Below, one piece after another: positions 16,321 to 23,775 of a stretch of 64,000 nucleotides of DNA. Origin of the DNA: Mycobacterium sp. D16Q14. GTDB taxonomy: Bacteria > Actinomycetota > Actinomycetes > Mycobacteriales > Mycobacteriaceae. The stretch spans positions 37,812-101,811 of the forward strand of contig MAEX01000020.1 of assembly GCA_002013415.1 (NCBI GenBank), given 5' to 3'. Numbering within the stretch: the first letter of the stretch is position 1; every line of letters starts with the position of its first letter. The notes under the pieces are model-generated. The model was not told the origin of the DNA. It ran no database searches and saw nothing but the letters and a program-made list of their open reading frames with translations. Position numbers and translations under genes: made by a program.

Positions 16321-16941
16321 TTAATGCGCCGGGCGCGGACGCTGCAGCTGCGTGAACTCCGGCACCCGCGAAAGCGAGGTGACCGCGTCAAACAGCGCTT
16401 GCGCAGTGCGGTGCTCCGGCAAGGCCGTCAAGACGGGGCCGAAGAATGTACGGCTCTCGACCTGCAATAGCGGGCTGCCGCCAACATCTCCCAACGCCCG
16501 CTGCCCCGCCTCGTGAGAGGAACGGACCAGTGCGTCCAGCGAGATGTCCGACAGCGAATCGCTTGATGTCGACAGGGGCGCGACCGCCCCCAGTACCCGA
16601 TCGACCAGACCGGCACCGACAGGTACCGACTCGTCGAAATACAGTGCACCGAAGGCGAAATACGCTGTATGCAAACCCTGCTGGCCCAACTCGCGATGAA
16701 TGCCGGCCATCAGCCTCCCCACCTGCCGCGAGTCATTCATCCGTGCTTGCTGTGCGGGCGCCAGCTCCTTGCCCTCATTCAAGACGGCCAGATTCATCAG
16801 CTGCCAGTCGACCGAGATACCGGACTGGCCCGCGACCGCATCCAGCCAACGCGCGGTGTTCCACGAAAACGGGCATACCGGGTCGAGCCAGATCCTCACG
16901 TCGAACCTACCGCTGTGTGCGGCACTGCCATCTGTGGACAT
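16321..16941 (-). CDS. Rv2466c-like (mycothiol-dependent) thioredoxin-fold protein
   Basis: A 206-residue DsbA/FrnE-like protein. The pattern WLDPVCPFSWNTARW places an active-site Cys23 in a CPFS motif; M. tuberculosis Rv2466c, a mycothiol-dependent reductase, has CPWC in a very similar context. The second cysteine is therefore replaced by Ser, compatible with a mycothiol-linked one-cysteine mechanism. The ATG at 16941 has GGGAGA upstream; a longer frame to 17016 lacks this. The gene is divergent from mmpS and shares with it a region carrying two ATACC-N6-GGTAT operators, so it is probably controlled by the CsoR-family repressor at 20514. Confidence 0.75.
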   Translation of the reverse strand: MSTDGSAAHSGRFDVRIWLDPVCPFSWNTARWLDAVAGQSGISVDWQLMNLAVLNEGKELAPAQQARMNDSRQVGRLMAGIHRELGQQGLHTAYFAFGALYFDESVPVGAGLVDRVLGAVAPLSTSSDSLSDISLDALVRSSHEAGQRALGDVGGSPLLQVESRTFFGPVLTALPEHRTAQALFDAVTSLSRVPEFTQLQRPRPAH

Positions 16942-17021
16942 GCGGCATCTCCCATCACTGTGAAACAAGATCGACAACGCGGACCACGGCGACGGCCCGT
17001 TGGTTCGTTCTGGCATCGTTT

Positions 17022-17101
17022 ATACCATACCCCCCACGGTATATTCCCCTCACCGGATCCCAGGACGGGACTTTAGGAATATACCGGAGGGGGTATGGTA
17101 T
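17022..17101. promoter_or_regulatory. paired CsoR-family operators in the divergent promoter region
   Basis: Two 24-bp arms (17022-17045 and 17078-17101) are imperfect reverse complements of each other with only two mismatches. Each contains a 16-bp dyad ATACC-N6-GGTAT (17028-17043 and 17081-17096) with C- and G-runs in the centre, as is usual for CsoR/CstR-family binding sites. They lie between the starts of the Rv2466c-like gene (16941, minus) and mmpS (17225, plus). A third copy precedes the repressor gene itself. Confidence 0.8.
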
Positions 17102-17224
17102 TTATTAAATGAGACCCGGCCCCACAATCGGGCTCGCGTGCGACCTGCAGTCATACGGCACAGGTCAACAGGACACAGATCATGATCCAAAACGATTGAG
17201 CAACAGCAGAAAGGTGGCCAGAGA

Positions 17225-17668
17225 GTGCGCACAGCAATAGTTAGCGCGTTGAAGCGGGCGTGGGTCGCGATGGTCGTTGCGTGCGCGGTTGGACTCGGCG
17301 CGGTCGCCGTGAACCACCTGCGTGGCGCGTTCGGCTCCGAACCGATCTTTTCGGCCACCGGCAGCAGCGCAGAACCACTCGTGTCCTCCACGATCAAGCA
17401 GGTGCGATACGAGATCTACGGTCCCAGCGGCACCACGGGTGCGGTGAATTACCTGGATGAGAACGCTACGCCGCGACAGGTGCCTTTCGTCGGTTTGCCG
17501 TGGACGTACACCATCGAAACTACGGTACCGGCTGTCATCGCCAGTGTTGTGGCACAAGGAAATAGCGCCACCATAGGGTGTCGAATCACCGTGAACGGCC
17601 ACATCGAAGATGAGCAGACGACAGACGGTCACAACGCCCAAACCTCATGTCTGGTGAAAGCCGCATGA
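17225..17668 (+). CDS. MmpS family membrane accessory protein (first pair)
   Basis: A 147-residue MmpS protein: short cytoplasmic N-terminus, one membrane helix (about residues 13-30) and an extracytoplasmic beta-rich domain with two Cys (CRITVNG and the C-terminal SCLVKAA) that probably form a disulfide. MmpS proteins assist their MmpL partner in export of lipids, siderophores or drugs. GTG start. The stop overlaps the mmpL ATG by 4 bp (ATGA). The promoter region carries two operators for the CsoR-family repressor, which is unusual for mmpS-mmpL pairs, usually controlled by TetR or MarR proteins. Confidence 0.9.
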   Translation: MRTAIVSALKRAWVAMVVACAVGLGAVAVNHLRGAFGSEPIFSATGSSAEPLVSSTIKQVRYEIYGPSGTTGAVNYLDENATPRQVPFVGLPWTYTIETTVPAVIASVVAQGNSATIGCRITVNGHIEDEQTTDGHNAQTSCLVKAA

Positions 17669-20481
17669 ACACCGACCACGGAAAACGCCCGGCCTTCATG
17701 CGGTTCGTGCGCCGATTCGCGGTGCCGATCCTGCTGGGGTGGCTGCTACTGACGGTGGCAGTGAATGTGCTGGTGCCGCCGATTGAATCGGTGGCACGAG
17801 ATCATGCGGTGACGATGTCGCCGCATGACGCGCCGGCAATGATCGCGGCTAAACACATCGGCCAGAAATATCACGAATCCGACTCCGACAGCATCGCGAT
17901 GATCGTGATGGAGGGCGACAACCCGCTCGGCGAATCGGCACACCACTATTACGACACCTTGGTGCATGCGCTGCAGGCCGACACCGAGCATGTGCAGCAC
18001 GTGCAGAACGTATGGGGCGACCCGCTGACTGCTGCCGGTGCGCAGAGCCGCGACGGCAAAGCCGCGTATGTCCAGCTGAATCTTGCCGGTGACCAAGGCA
18101 GCACGCTGGGAAACAAGTCCGTCGACGCGGTCCGCAAGATCGTGGACCGTTCAGCGCCGCCCGCAGGCCTGGCGGTGTATGTCACCGGTCCGGCAGCGTT
18201 GACCACAGACATGAACGAGGCCGCTGATAAGAGCATGCTCATCATGATGGGCGTGACGGGCGCGGTCATCATGATCATGCTTCTCATCACGTATCGATCG
18301 ATCAGCACGATGCTGCTGGTTCTGGTCATGGTCGGCGTCGAGATGGGCACTGCCAGAGGCCTTGTCGCGATTCTCGGAAACTACGATCTACTGGGATTCT
18401 CGACATTCGTGGTGGCCATGTTGTCGTCATTGGCGATCGCCGCGGGGACCGATTACGCCATCTTTCTCATTGGCCGCTATCAGGAAGCACGTCAAGCCGG
18501 CCAGGACCGAGAAACAGCGTATTACACCATGTTTCGGGGTACATTCCACATAATCCTGGGCTCTGGATTGACCATCGCCGGGGCGACCCTGTGCCTGCAC
18601 TTGGCACGCCTGTCGTATTTCAAAGCACTCGGTATCCCGTCCGCACTGGGACTGCTTGTGGTCGTGGCGGGTGCGCTCACGGCCGCACCCGCTGTTGTTG
18701 TCATAGCCAGCCGCTTTGGGCTGCTTGATCCCAAGCGCGCTGTGAAGGTTCGGCGCTGGCGGCGTATCGGCACCGCCACGGTGCGCTGGCCAGGCGCGGT
18801 GTTTGCCGCCTCACTGGCCATAGCGCTCATCGGTATCGCCATCATGCCAACCATGAAGGTGAGCTACAACGACCGGTTCTACATACCGGCCGACCTGCCG
18901 TCGAACATAGGATACGCCGCTGCCGAACGCCATTTTAGCGCTGCCACAATGAATCCCGACATCCTGGTGGTCGAAAGCGATCACGACATGCGCAATAGCG
19001 GAGACATGCTCATCCTGGACAAGATCGCCAAGGATGTATTCCGCTCACCCGGAATCGCAATGGTGCAAAGCATCACCCGCCCCTTAGGGGGACCGATCGA
19101 GCACACCTCCATACCGTTTCAGATCAGCGCTCAGTCGATTCCCATCCAGCAGAACCTTCAATTCATGAGGGACCGTACGGCTGACATGCTCACCATGAGT
19201 GAGGATCTCGGCTCCATGATCGGATCCATGCAGCGCATGCAATCCCTGCTGGGCCAGATGAGCAACGCGACCCACCACATGACCGCAGATATGACAGACG
19301 CGGAGGCAACGCTGAACGAAATTCGGGACCATCTGGCCGAATTCGACGACGTGATACGGCCCCTGCGCAACTATCTTTATTGGGAGCAGCACTGTTTCGA
19401 TATCCCTGCATGCTCGGCCATACGTTCGGTGTTCGACGCAATGGACGGCATCGACACGTTCAGTGACAAGATGCGCGCACTGACCGCGGACATCGGAAAC
19501 GCCAACGCGATCATTCCCCAGATGACCGCGCAGTTCCCACCGATCATCGCCGTGGCCAAGTCCATGCAGGGAACTCTGCTGACCATGCACAGCAGCTTCG
19601 CCAACCTGGTGACACAGATGGCTCAGATGACCGACACAGCTAGCGCGATGGGCCAAGCCTTCGACGCATCCCGAAGCGGCGACTACTTCTACTTACCACC
19701 AGAAGCGTTTCAAAATCCCGATTTTCAGCGCGGCCTGAAGCTGTTCCTGTCCCCCGACGGCACGGCCGCGCGTTTCATCATCACCCATGACAAGGACCCG
19801 GCCACTCCAGCCGGAATCTCCTCAGTCACCTCCGAGTTGGAAGCCGCCCATCAAGCTGTCAAGGGAACCGCCCTGACCGACGCCACGTTCTACCTCACCG
19901 GTACCGCGGCGATCTATCGCGACATCCAGTCAGGTTCGCACTACGACCTCCTGATCGTCGGAATAGCCGCCCTGACACTGATCTTCGCCGTGATGATGCT
20001 CATCACCCGGGCACTGATCGCCTCGCTGGTCATCGTCGGCACAGTGCTGCTGTCACTCGGCGCCGCATTCGGGCTCTCGGTGTTGGTGTGGCAACACATT
20101 TTCGGTCTTGAGCTCAATTGGATCGCACCAGTCTTCGGCCTGATCATCCTGTTGGCCGTCGGATCCGACTACAACCTGCTGCTCGTATCGCGCTTCCAGG
20201 AAGAGATTGGCGCAGGACTAAAGACCGGCATCATCCGCTCAATGGGAGAAACCGGCGGAGTCGTGACATCCGCGGGACTCGTATTCGCGTTCACCATGAT
20301 GTCCATGGCTGCAAGCGATTTGAGCTCGATCGGCCAAGCCGGAAGCACGATCGGTTTGGGCCTACTGTTCGACACACTCATCGTGCGCTCATTGATGACC
20401 CCGTCCATCGCTGGGCTGCTCGGCCCATGGTTCTGGTGGCCGTTGAAAGTCCGCAGGCGCCCTATACCCAGGAGGGTATAG
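17665..20481 (+). CDS. MmpL family RND transporter (first pair)
   Basis: A 938-residue RND transporter with the MmpL plan: one N-terminal helix, a large extracytoplasmic loop, five helices, a second loop and five more helices. The proton-relay motifs GTDYAIFLIGRY and GSDYNLLLVSRF are clear. Between them the second loop contains coiled-coil-like stretches and Cys residues (HCFDIPAC) as in MmpL4/5-type proteins. The ATG at 17665 overlaps mmpS by 4 bp and has GGTGAAAG upstream; an in-frame ATG at 17647 is possible. The last codons overlap the operator of the downstream CsoR-family gene. Cargo is unknown; the regulator suggests a sulfur- or metal-stress role. Confidence 0.9.
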   Translation: MNTDHGKRPAFMRFVRRFAVPILLGWLLLTVAVNVLVPPIESVARDHAVTMSPHDAPAMIAAKHIGQKYHESDSDSIAMIVMEGDNPLGESAHHYYDTLVHALQADTEHVQHVQNVWGDPLTAAGAQSRDGKAAYVQLNLAGDQGSTLGNKSVDAVRKIVDRSAPPAGLAVYVTGPAALTTDMNEAADKSMLIMMGVTGAVIMIMLLITYRSISTMLLVLVMVGVEMGTARGLVAILGNYDLLGFSTFVVAMLSSLAIAAGTDYAIFLIGRYQEARQAGQDRETAYYTMFRGTFHIILGSGLTIAGATLCLHLARLSYFKALGIPSALGLLVVVAGALTAAPAVVVIASRFGLLDPKRAVKVRRWRRIGTATVRWPGAVFAASLAIALIGIAIMPTMKVSYNDRFYIPADLPSNIGYAAAERHFSAATMNPDILVVESDHDMRNSGDMLILDKIAKDVFRSPGIAMVQSITRPLGGPIEHTSIPFQISAQSIPIQQNLQFMRDRTADMLTMSEDLGSMIGSMQRMQSLLGQMSNATHHMTADMTDAEATLNEIRDHLAEFDDVIRPLRNYLYWEQHCFDIPACSAIRSVFDAMDGIDTFSDKMRALTADIGNANAIIPQMTAQFPPIIAVAKSMQGTLLTMHSSFANLVTQMAQMTDTASAMGQAFDASRSGDYFYLPPEAFQNPDFQRGLKLFLSPDGTAARFIITHDKDPATPAGISSVTSELEAAHQAVKGTALTDATFYLTGTAAIYRDIQSGSHYDLLIVGIAALTLIFAVMMLITRALIASLVIVGTVLLSLGAAFGLSVLVWQHIFGLELNWIAPVFGLIILLAVGSDYNLLLVSRFQEEIGAGLKTGIIRSMGETGGVVTSAGLVFAFTMMSMAASDLSSIGQAGSTIGLGLLFDTLIVRSLMTPSIAGLLGPWFWWPLKVRRRPIPRRV
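20462..20481. promoter_or_regulatory. CsoR-family operator before the repressor gene
   Basis: CTATACCC-AGGA-GGGTATAG is a perfect 8-bp inverted repeat and contains ATACC-N6-GGTAT (20464-20479), the same dyad as the two copies at 17028 and 17081. It overlaps the mmpL stop codon and lies 32 bp before the repressor ATG, as expected for autoregulation. Confidence 0.78.
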
Positions 20482-20513
20482 TGCTGGTAGCTAGGCCCTT
20501 GAAAGGTAGAGAC

Positions 20514-20783
20514 ATGATCGACGATCAAGACAGCATCACTGCCATCCTCAGCAGACTGCGCCGAGCACAGGGCCAGCTGAACGGGGTAATCAACATGATC
20601 GAAAACGGGCGCGACTGCAAAGACGTCGTGACCCAGCTGGCCGCCGTGTCACGAGCGCTCGACCGCGCCGGATTCAAGATCGTCGCCACCGGTCTGCGGG
20701 AATGCATCGCCGCCGATCGCAACGGAGACACCGCACCCATGACCGAGGCTGAGCTCGAAAAACTGTTCCTCGCCCTGGCCTAG
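20514..20783 (+). CDS. CsoR/FrmR family repressor with CstR-like (persulfide-type) cysteine pair
   Basis: An 89-residue all-helical DUF156 repressor. CsoR copper sensors bind Cu(I) with Cys-His-Cys, the His four residues before the second Cys. Here Cys35 and Cys64 are present at the conserved 29-residue spacing, but the His position is Gly60. That two-cysteine, no-histidine pattern is the one known from the persulfide sensor CstR. ATG at 20514 with GAAAGG upstream. One operator precedes it and two more lie in the divergent region at 17022-17101. Sulfur-species sensing is therefore inferred; another thiol-reactive signal remains possible. Confidence 0.82.
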   Translation: MIDDQDSITAILSRLRRAQGQLNGVINMIENGRDCKDVVTQLAAVSRALDRAGFKIVATGLRECIAADRNGDTAPMTEAELEKLFLALA

Positions 20784-20812
20784 TGCGGTACCCCGGCCCG
20801 ACAGGCCCAAGT

Positions 20813-21244
20813 TCAGAGCTCGCCCGAGAAGTCCGCGGTAAACCAACGATCAGGACGAACGACGAACAGCACGGTGTTGGCCTCGTCGTATCCGCGCGCG
20901 AACTCCCGACCGGCCTCCTCGCCGAGATAGCGGATGGCAATGGCTTCCCGTACCTCTGCCGAGGCCGGCCGCTCCGTTTCGACAACCGTGCCCTCGACAA
21001 TGACGTACTGATACGGCGGCTCTTCGTGCTGCACCGTCAGCGTGACCGCGCCGGCCTGCTCGATCAGGCGTGCCTTGCGATTGCCCGCACTGGTGTTGAT
21101 CTGGATGTTCCCGCCGGGCGTGTAGCCGTACCAGATAGGCACGCTGGCCGGCGGGCGTCCCTTGTCGGCCGCAACCGACAGCACGGCAATGTGTTTGGCC
21201 GCGAGAAACTCCTGGCGTTCTGCTTCAGTGAACTGACGTGGCAT
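20813..21244 (-). CDS. PPOX-class flavin/F420-dependent oxidoreductase-like protein
   Basis: A 143-residue split-barrel protein of the pyridoxamine 5'-phosphate oxidase-like class. It shows the typical early strand pair (HIAVLSVAADKGRPPASVPIWY), a central R-K-A-R-L segment and a C-terminal VVRPDRWFTADF strand. Members use FMN, F420 or haem; the cofactor cannot be decided here. Transcribed convergently with the CsoR-family gene, 29 bp away, and upstream-adjacent to a TetR gene on the same strand (47 bp), so it may be part of the TetR transcript. Confidence 0.78.
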   Translation of the reverse strand: MPRQFTEAERQEFLAAKHIAVLSVAADKGRPPASVPIWYGYTPGGNIQINTSAGNRKARLIEQAGAVTLTVQHEEPPYQYVIVEGTVVETERPASAEVREAIAIRYLGEEAGREFARGYDEANTVLFVVRPDRWFTADFSGEL

Positions 21245-21291
21245 ATCGCGTCAAACCCCAGGATCTGTCGGGCTTATTCCCGTACCTAGAT

Positions 21292-21900
21292 TCATCTGGA
21301 TTTGATCCCCTGAAATAAATTGGTGAGCAGGGCATCGACGAAATCCCTTGTCAGCGGCTGATCAGGTATCAGTAGCCGGTGGTAACAAGCGCCCCACAGC
21401 TGGTCCACGACTACCTCCGGATCCACCTTCGCACCAAGCTGGCCACGTTCCTGCGCCCGACGTAGCGTTGTTACCGCGAGGGCACGACGCGGCCCCGAAT
21501 ACCTTTGCAGAAAGGCCGCTTTGAGCTCCGGATCCACTTGGGCCTGACCGATGAGTTCACCGATGATCCCGCCCCCAATCGTGTCACGAATGACGCCCAG
21601 GAACGCATGCAGCTGCGTGCGGAGGTCGTGCTCGATGTCCCCGGTGTCCGGGAACCCCAACTCCGGTTCGACCTGGCGGAAGTAGCCGTCGAGCGCGAGA
21701 GCCCCCTTGGACGGCCACCACTTGTAGATAGTCATCTTGCTCGCACCGGAGAGGGCAGCGACCTTGTCGATGGTGAATCCGCTCATCCCCTCGGCGAACA
21801 GCAGGTCGCCCGCGGCCTGAAGCACTTCGTCGCGCACCTGGTCAGCCGGCCGCCGGCCCCGGCGCGGCCGCTTCACCTCGTCCCCTGCCGCAATCGCCAT
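21292..21900 (-). CDS. TetR family transcriptional regulator
   Basis: A 202-residue repressor. The DNA-binding domain spans about residues 18-64 (VLQAAGDLLFAEGMSGFTIDKVA, then SKMTIYKWW); the rest is the ligand-binding/dimerisation domain, with no recognisable ligand. The ATG at 21900 has AAGGAG 9 bp upstream; a TTG three codons earlier would abut it. It is divergent from an SDR gene, and the shared region is filled by a perfect 51-bp palindromic element (21920-21970), so it very probably represses both genes. Confidence 0.88.
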   Translation of the reverse strand: MAIAAGDEVKRPRRGRRPADQVRDEVLQAAGDLLFAEGMSGFTIDKVAALSGASKMTIYKWWPSKGALALDGYFRQVEPELGFPDTGDIEHDLRTQLHAFLGVIRDTIGGGIIGELIGQAQVDPELKAAFLQRYSGPRRALAVTTLRRAQERGQLGAKVDPEVVVDQLWGACYHRLLIPDQPLTRDFVDALLTNLFQGIKSR

Positions 21901-21919
21901 CGCGTCCAACTCCTTGCCA

Positions 21920-21970
21920 ATTATGTGTACATACCGTACATTACATATATGTACGGTATGTACACATAAT
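21920..21970. promoter_or_regulatory. 51-bp perfect inverted repeat, probable double TetR operator
   Basis: Arms 21920-21941 and 21949-21970 are exact 22-bp reverse complements with a 7-bp spacer. Each arm itself contains the dyad TGTAC-N5-GTACA, so the element offers two identical 15-bp TetR-type sites. It lies between the TetR start (21900) and the ribosome-binding site AGGAGG (21976-21981) of the SDR gene, where binding would block both promoters. Confidence 0.82.
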
Positions 21971-21988
21971 CAACAGGAGGGCCTCCCG

Positions 21989-22756
21989 ATGAAGATCACG
22001 GACAACACGGTGTTCATTCCCGGAGCCACCAGCGGGATCGGCCTGGAACTCGCCCTGGCCTTGCAGACCAAGGGCAATACCGTGATAGTCGGCGGGCGCC
22101 GCACCGAGCTACTCGAGCGCATCCGTGCTGAACACCCAGGCATCTCGACTGTGCAGATCGATATCGCCGATCCGGAGAGCATTCACGCCGCCGCCCACCA
22201 GATACTCACCGACCATCCGACCGTGAACGTCCTCATCGCGATGGCAGGGATCATGCGCGTCGAGGACTGGCATCACCCCGAGTCATTCCTTCAGTCGGCC
22301 GAGGAGATTGTCACCACGAACGTGCTGGGCCCGATTCGCTTGATCGCCAACTTCATCGAGCACCTACAGGCACAGCCTGAAGCCACCATCATCACGGTCT
22401 CGTCCGGGTTGGGGTTCGCACCACTGAAGGTCACACCCAGCTACAACGCCTCTAAGGCCGCCATCCACATGCTCAGTGAGTCGATCCGGCTGCAGCTCGC
22501 GGACACCCGGGTGACAGTCAAGGAACTCCAGCCACCCGCGGTTCGCACAGACCTCATGCCGGGGCAGCAAGAGAGCGACTTCGCGATGCCCCTGAAGGAC
22601 TTCATCGATGAAGTGGTCACCCTGCTGGAGACCCAGCCCGACGCCACCGAAATCCAGGTAGAACGGGTGAAGTTCCTGCGCTACGGCGAAGCGCGCGGTG
22701 ACTACGACGAAGTCGTCGCGACGCTCAACGCCTCCGATCCTCACGCTCGCCCGTAA
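21989..22756 (+). CDS. short-chain dehydrogenase/reductase (DltE-like SDR)
   Basis: A 255-residue classical SDR. The cofactor motif TSGIGLE (residues 14-20), an NAG-like MAGIM strand, catalytic Ser near residue 141 and YNASK (Tyr, Lys) near 153-157 are all visible. It probably reduces or oxidises a small alcohol/ketone with NAD(P)H. The ATG at 21989 follows AGGAGG; longer frames read through the operator and are rejected. Divergent from the TetR gene and likely to be its main target. Confidence 0.86.
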   Translation: MKITDNTVFIPGATSGIGLELALALQTKGNTVIVGGRRTELLERIRAEHPGISTVQIDIADPESIHAAAHQILTDHPTVNVLIAMAGIMRVEDWHHPESFLQSAEEIVTTNVLGPIRLIANFIEHLQAQPEATIITVSSGLGFAPLKVTPSYNASKAAIHMLSESIRLQLADTRVTVKELQPPAVRTDLMPGQQESDFAMPLKDFIDEVVTLLETQPDATEIQVERVKFLRYGEARGDYDEVVATLNASDPHARP

Positions 22757-22812
22757 CGGGTGTCGCACACCTCACCTGGATACCTGGCGGCGCTCTTGCC
22801 AAGATTGAGTGG

Positions 22813-23748
22813 ATGACTGACGAGGCGAGTACCGGCGCACCCGGCACCAAGATCGCGCTGGCGCTGGGCGCCGGTGGGGCCCGGGGGTATGCGCATATCG
22901 GTGTGATCCAGGAGTTGCGGGAGCGCGGCTTCGAGATCTCCGGCATCTCGGGATCCTCGATGGGTGCGTTAGTGGGCGGCCTGGAGGCAGCCGGGGCACT
23001 CGACGGATTCACCTCGTGGGCAACATCGCTGACCCAGCGCGCGGTACTGCGGCTGTTGGACCCGACGTGGACCAGCCCCGGCTTCTTCCGCGCCGAGAAG
23101 ATTCTGGACGTGGTGCGCGAACTACTCGGCGATGTCGCGATCGAAGACCTGCCGATCCCGTTCACCGCGGTCGCGACCGACTTGATAGCCGGCAAGTCGG
23201 TGTGGCTACAGCGCGGATCATTGGCCTCCGCTATCCGCGCATCTATCGCGATCCCCGGGATGATTTCTCCGCATGTACTCGACGGCCGCGTGCTGGCAGA
23301 CGGCGGTGTCCTCGACCTGATGGCAGTTGCACCGCTGGCCGGGGTGCACGCCGAGCTGCGGGTAGCGGTAAGCCTCAGCGGAGGCGAGGAGTCGCGCACT
23401 CCGGCGCCGCCCCTTGACCCCGAGCCTCGTGAGCCGCGCGTGACCACAGAGTGGTTGAACCGGCTGCTGCGCAGCACTTCGGCGCTGTTCGAGACCGACG
23501 GCACCGAAGCAGCGGGCCAACCAGATCCCGCCGCCAAGCTGACAAGCTTCGAAGTGATGAACCGGACCATCGAGGTCATGCAGTCGGCCCTTGCCCGCAT
23601 GCAACTCGCGGCGCACCCACCGGATGTCCTCATCGAGGTACCCCGAAGTGTCAGTCGCAGTCTCGACTTCCATCGTGCCACCGAAGTAATCGAGGTCGGG
23701 CGCCGTTGCGCCGCTGAGGCTCTCGACGCATACGCGAACACCAACTAG
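22813..23748 (+). CDS. patatin-like phospholipase (first of two)
   Basis: A 311-residue patatin-family lipid acyl hydrolase of the RssA/NTE type. The oxyanion loop GAGGARG (residues 19-25), the nucleophile elbow GSSMG with Ser49, and a DGGVLDL motif supplying the catalytic Asp are present. It should hydrolyse phospholipids or other acyl esters on the cytoplasmic side. The distal 80 residues are variable. The following poxB-like gene starts 27 bp after its stop, suggesting a shared transcript, though no functional link is obvious. Confidence 0.86.
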   Translation: MTDEASTGAPGTKIALALGAGGARGYAHIGVIQELRERGFEISGISGSSMGALVGGLEAAGALDGFTSWATSLTQRAVLRLLDPTWTSPGFFRAEKILDVVRELLGDVAIEDLPIPFTAVATDLIAGKSVWLQRGSLASAIRASIAIPGMISPHVLDGRVLADGGVLDLMAVAPLAGVHAELRVAVSLSGGEESRTPAPPLDPEPREPRVTTEWLNRLLRSTSALFETDGTEAAGQPDPAAKLTSFEVMNRTIEVMQSALARMQLAAHPPDVLIEVPRSVSRSLDFHRATEVIEVGRRCAAEALDAYANTN

Positions 23749-23775
23749 CCGCCGACATCCCCCTTGGAGGGCAGC

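Noticed and set aside
16143..16391. Short minus-strand frame between the Rv2466c-like and flavoprotein genes
   Set aside because: It overlaps the end of the Rv2466c-like gene in another frame, has an Arg/Ser-rich composition and no ribosome-binding site.
20514..20783. Annotating the CsoR-family gene simply as a copper-sensing CsoR
   Set aside because: The histidine four residues before the second cysteine, needed for Cu(I) binding, is Gly60 here, and no copper exporter lies nearby.
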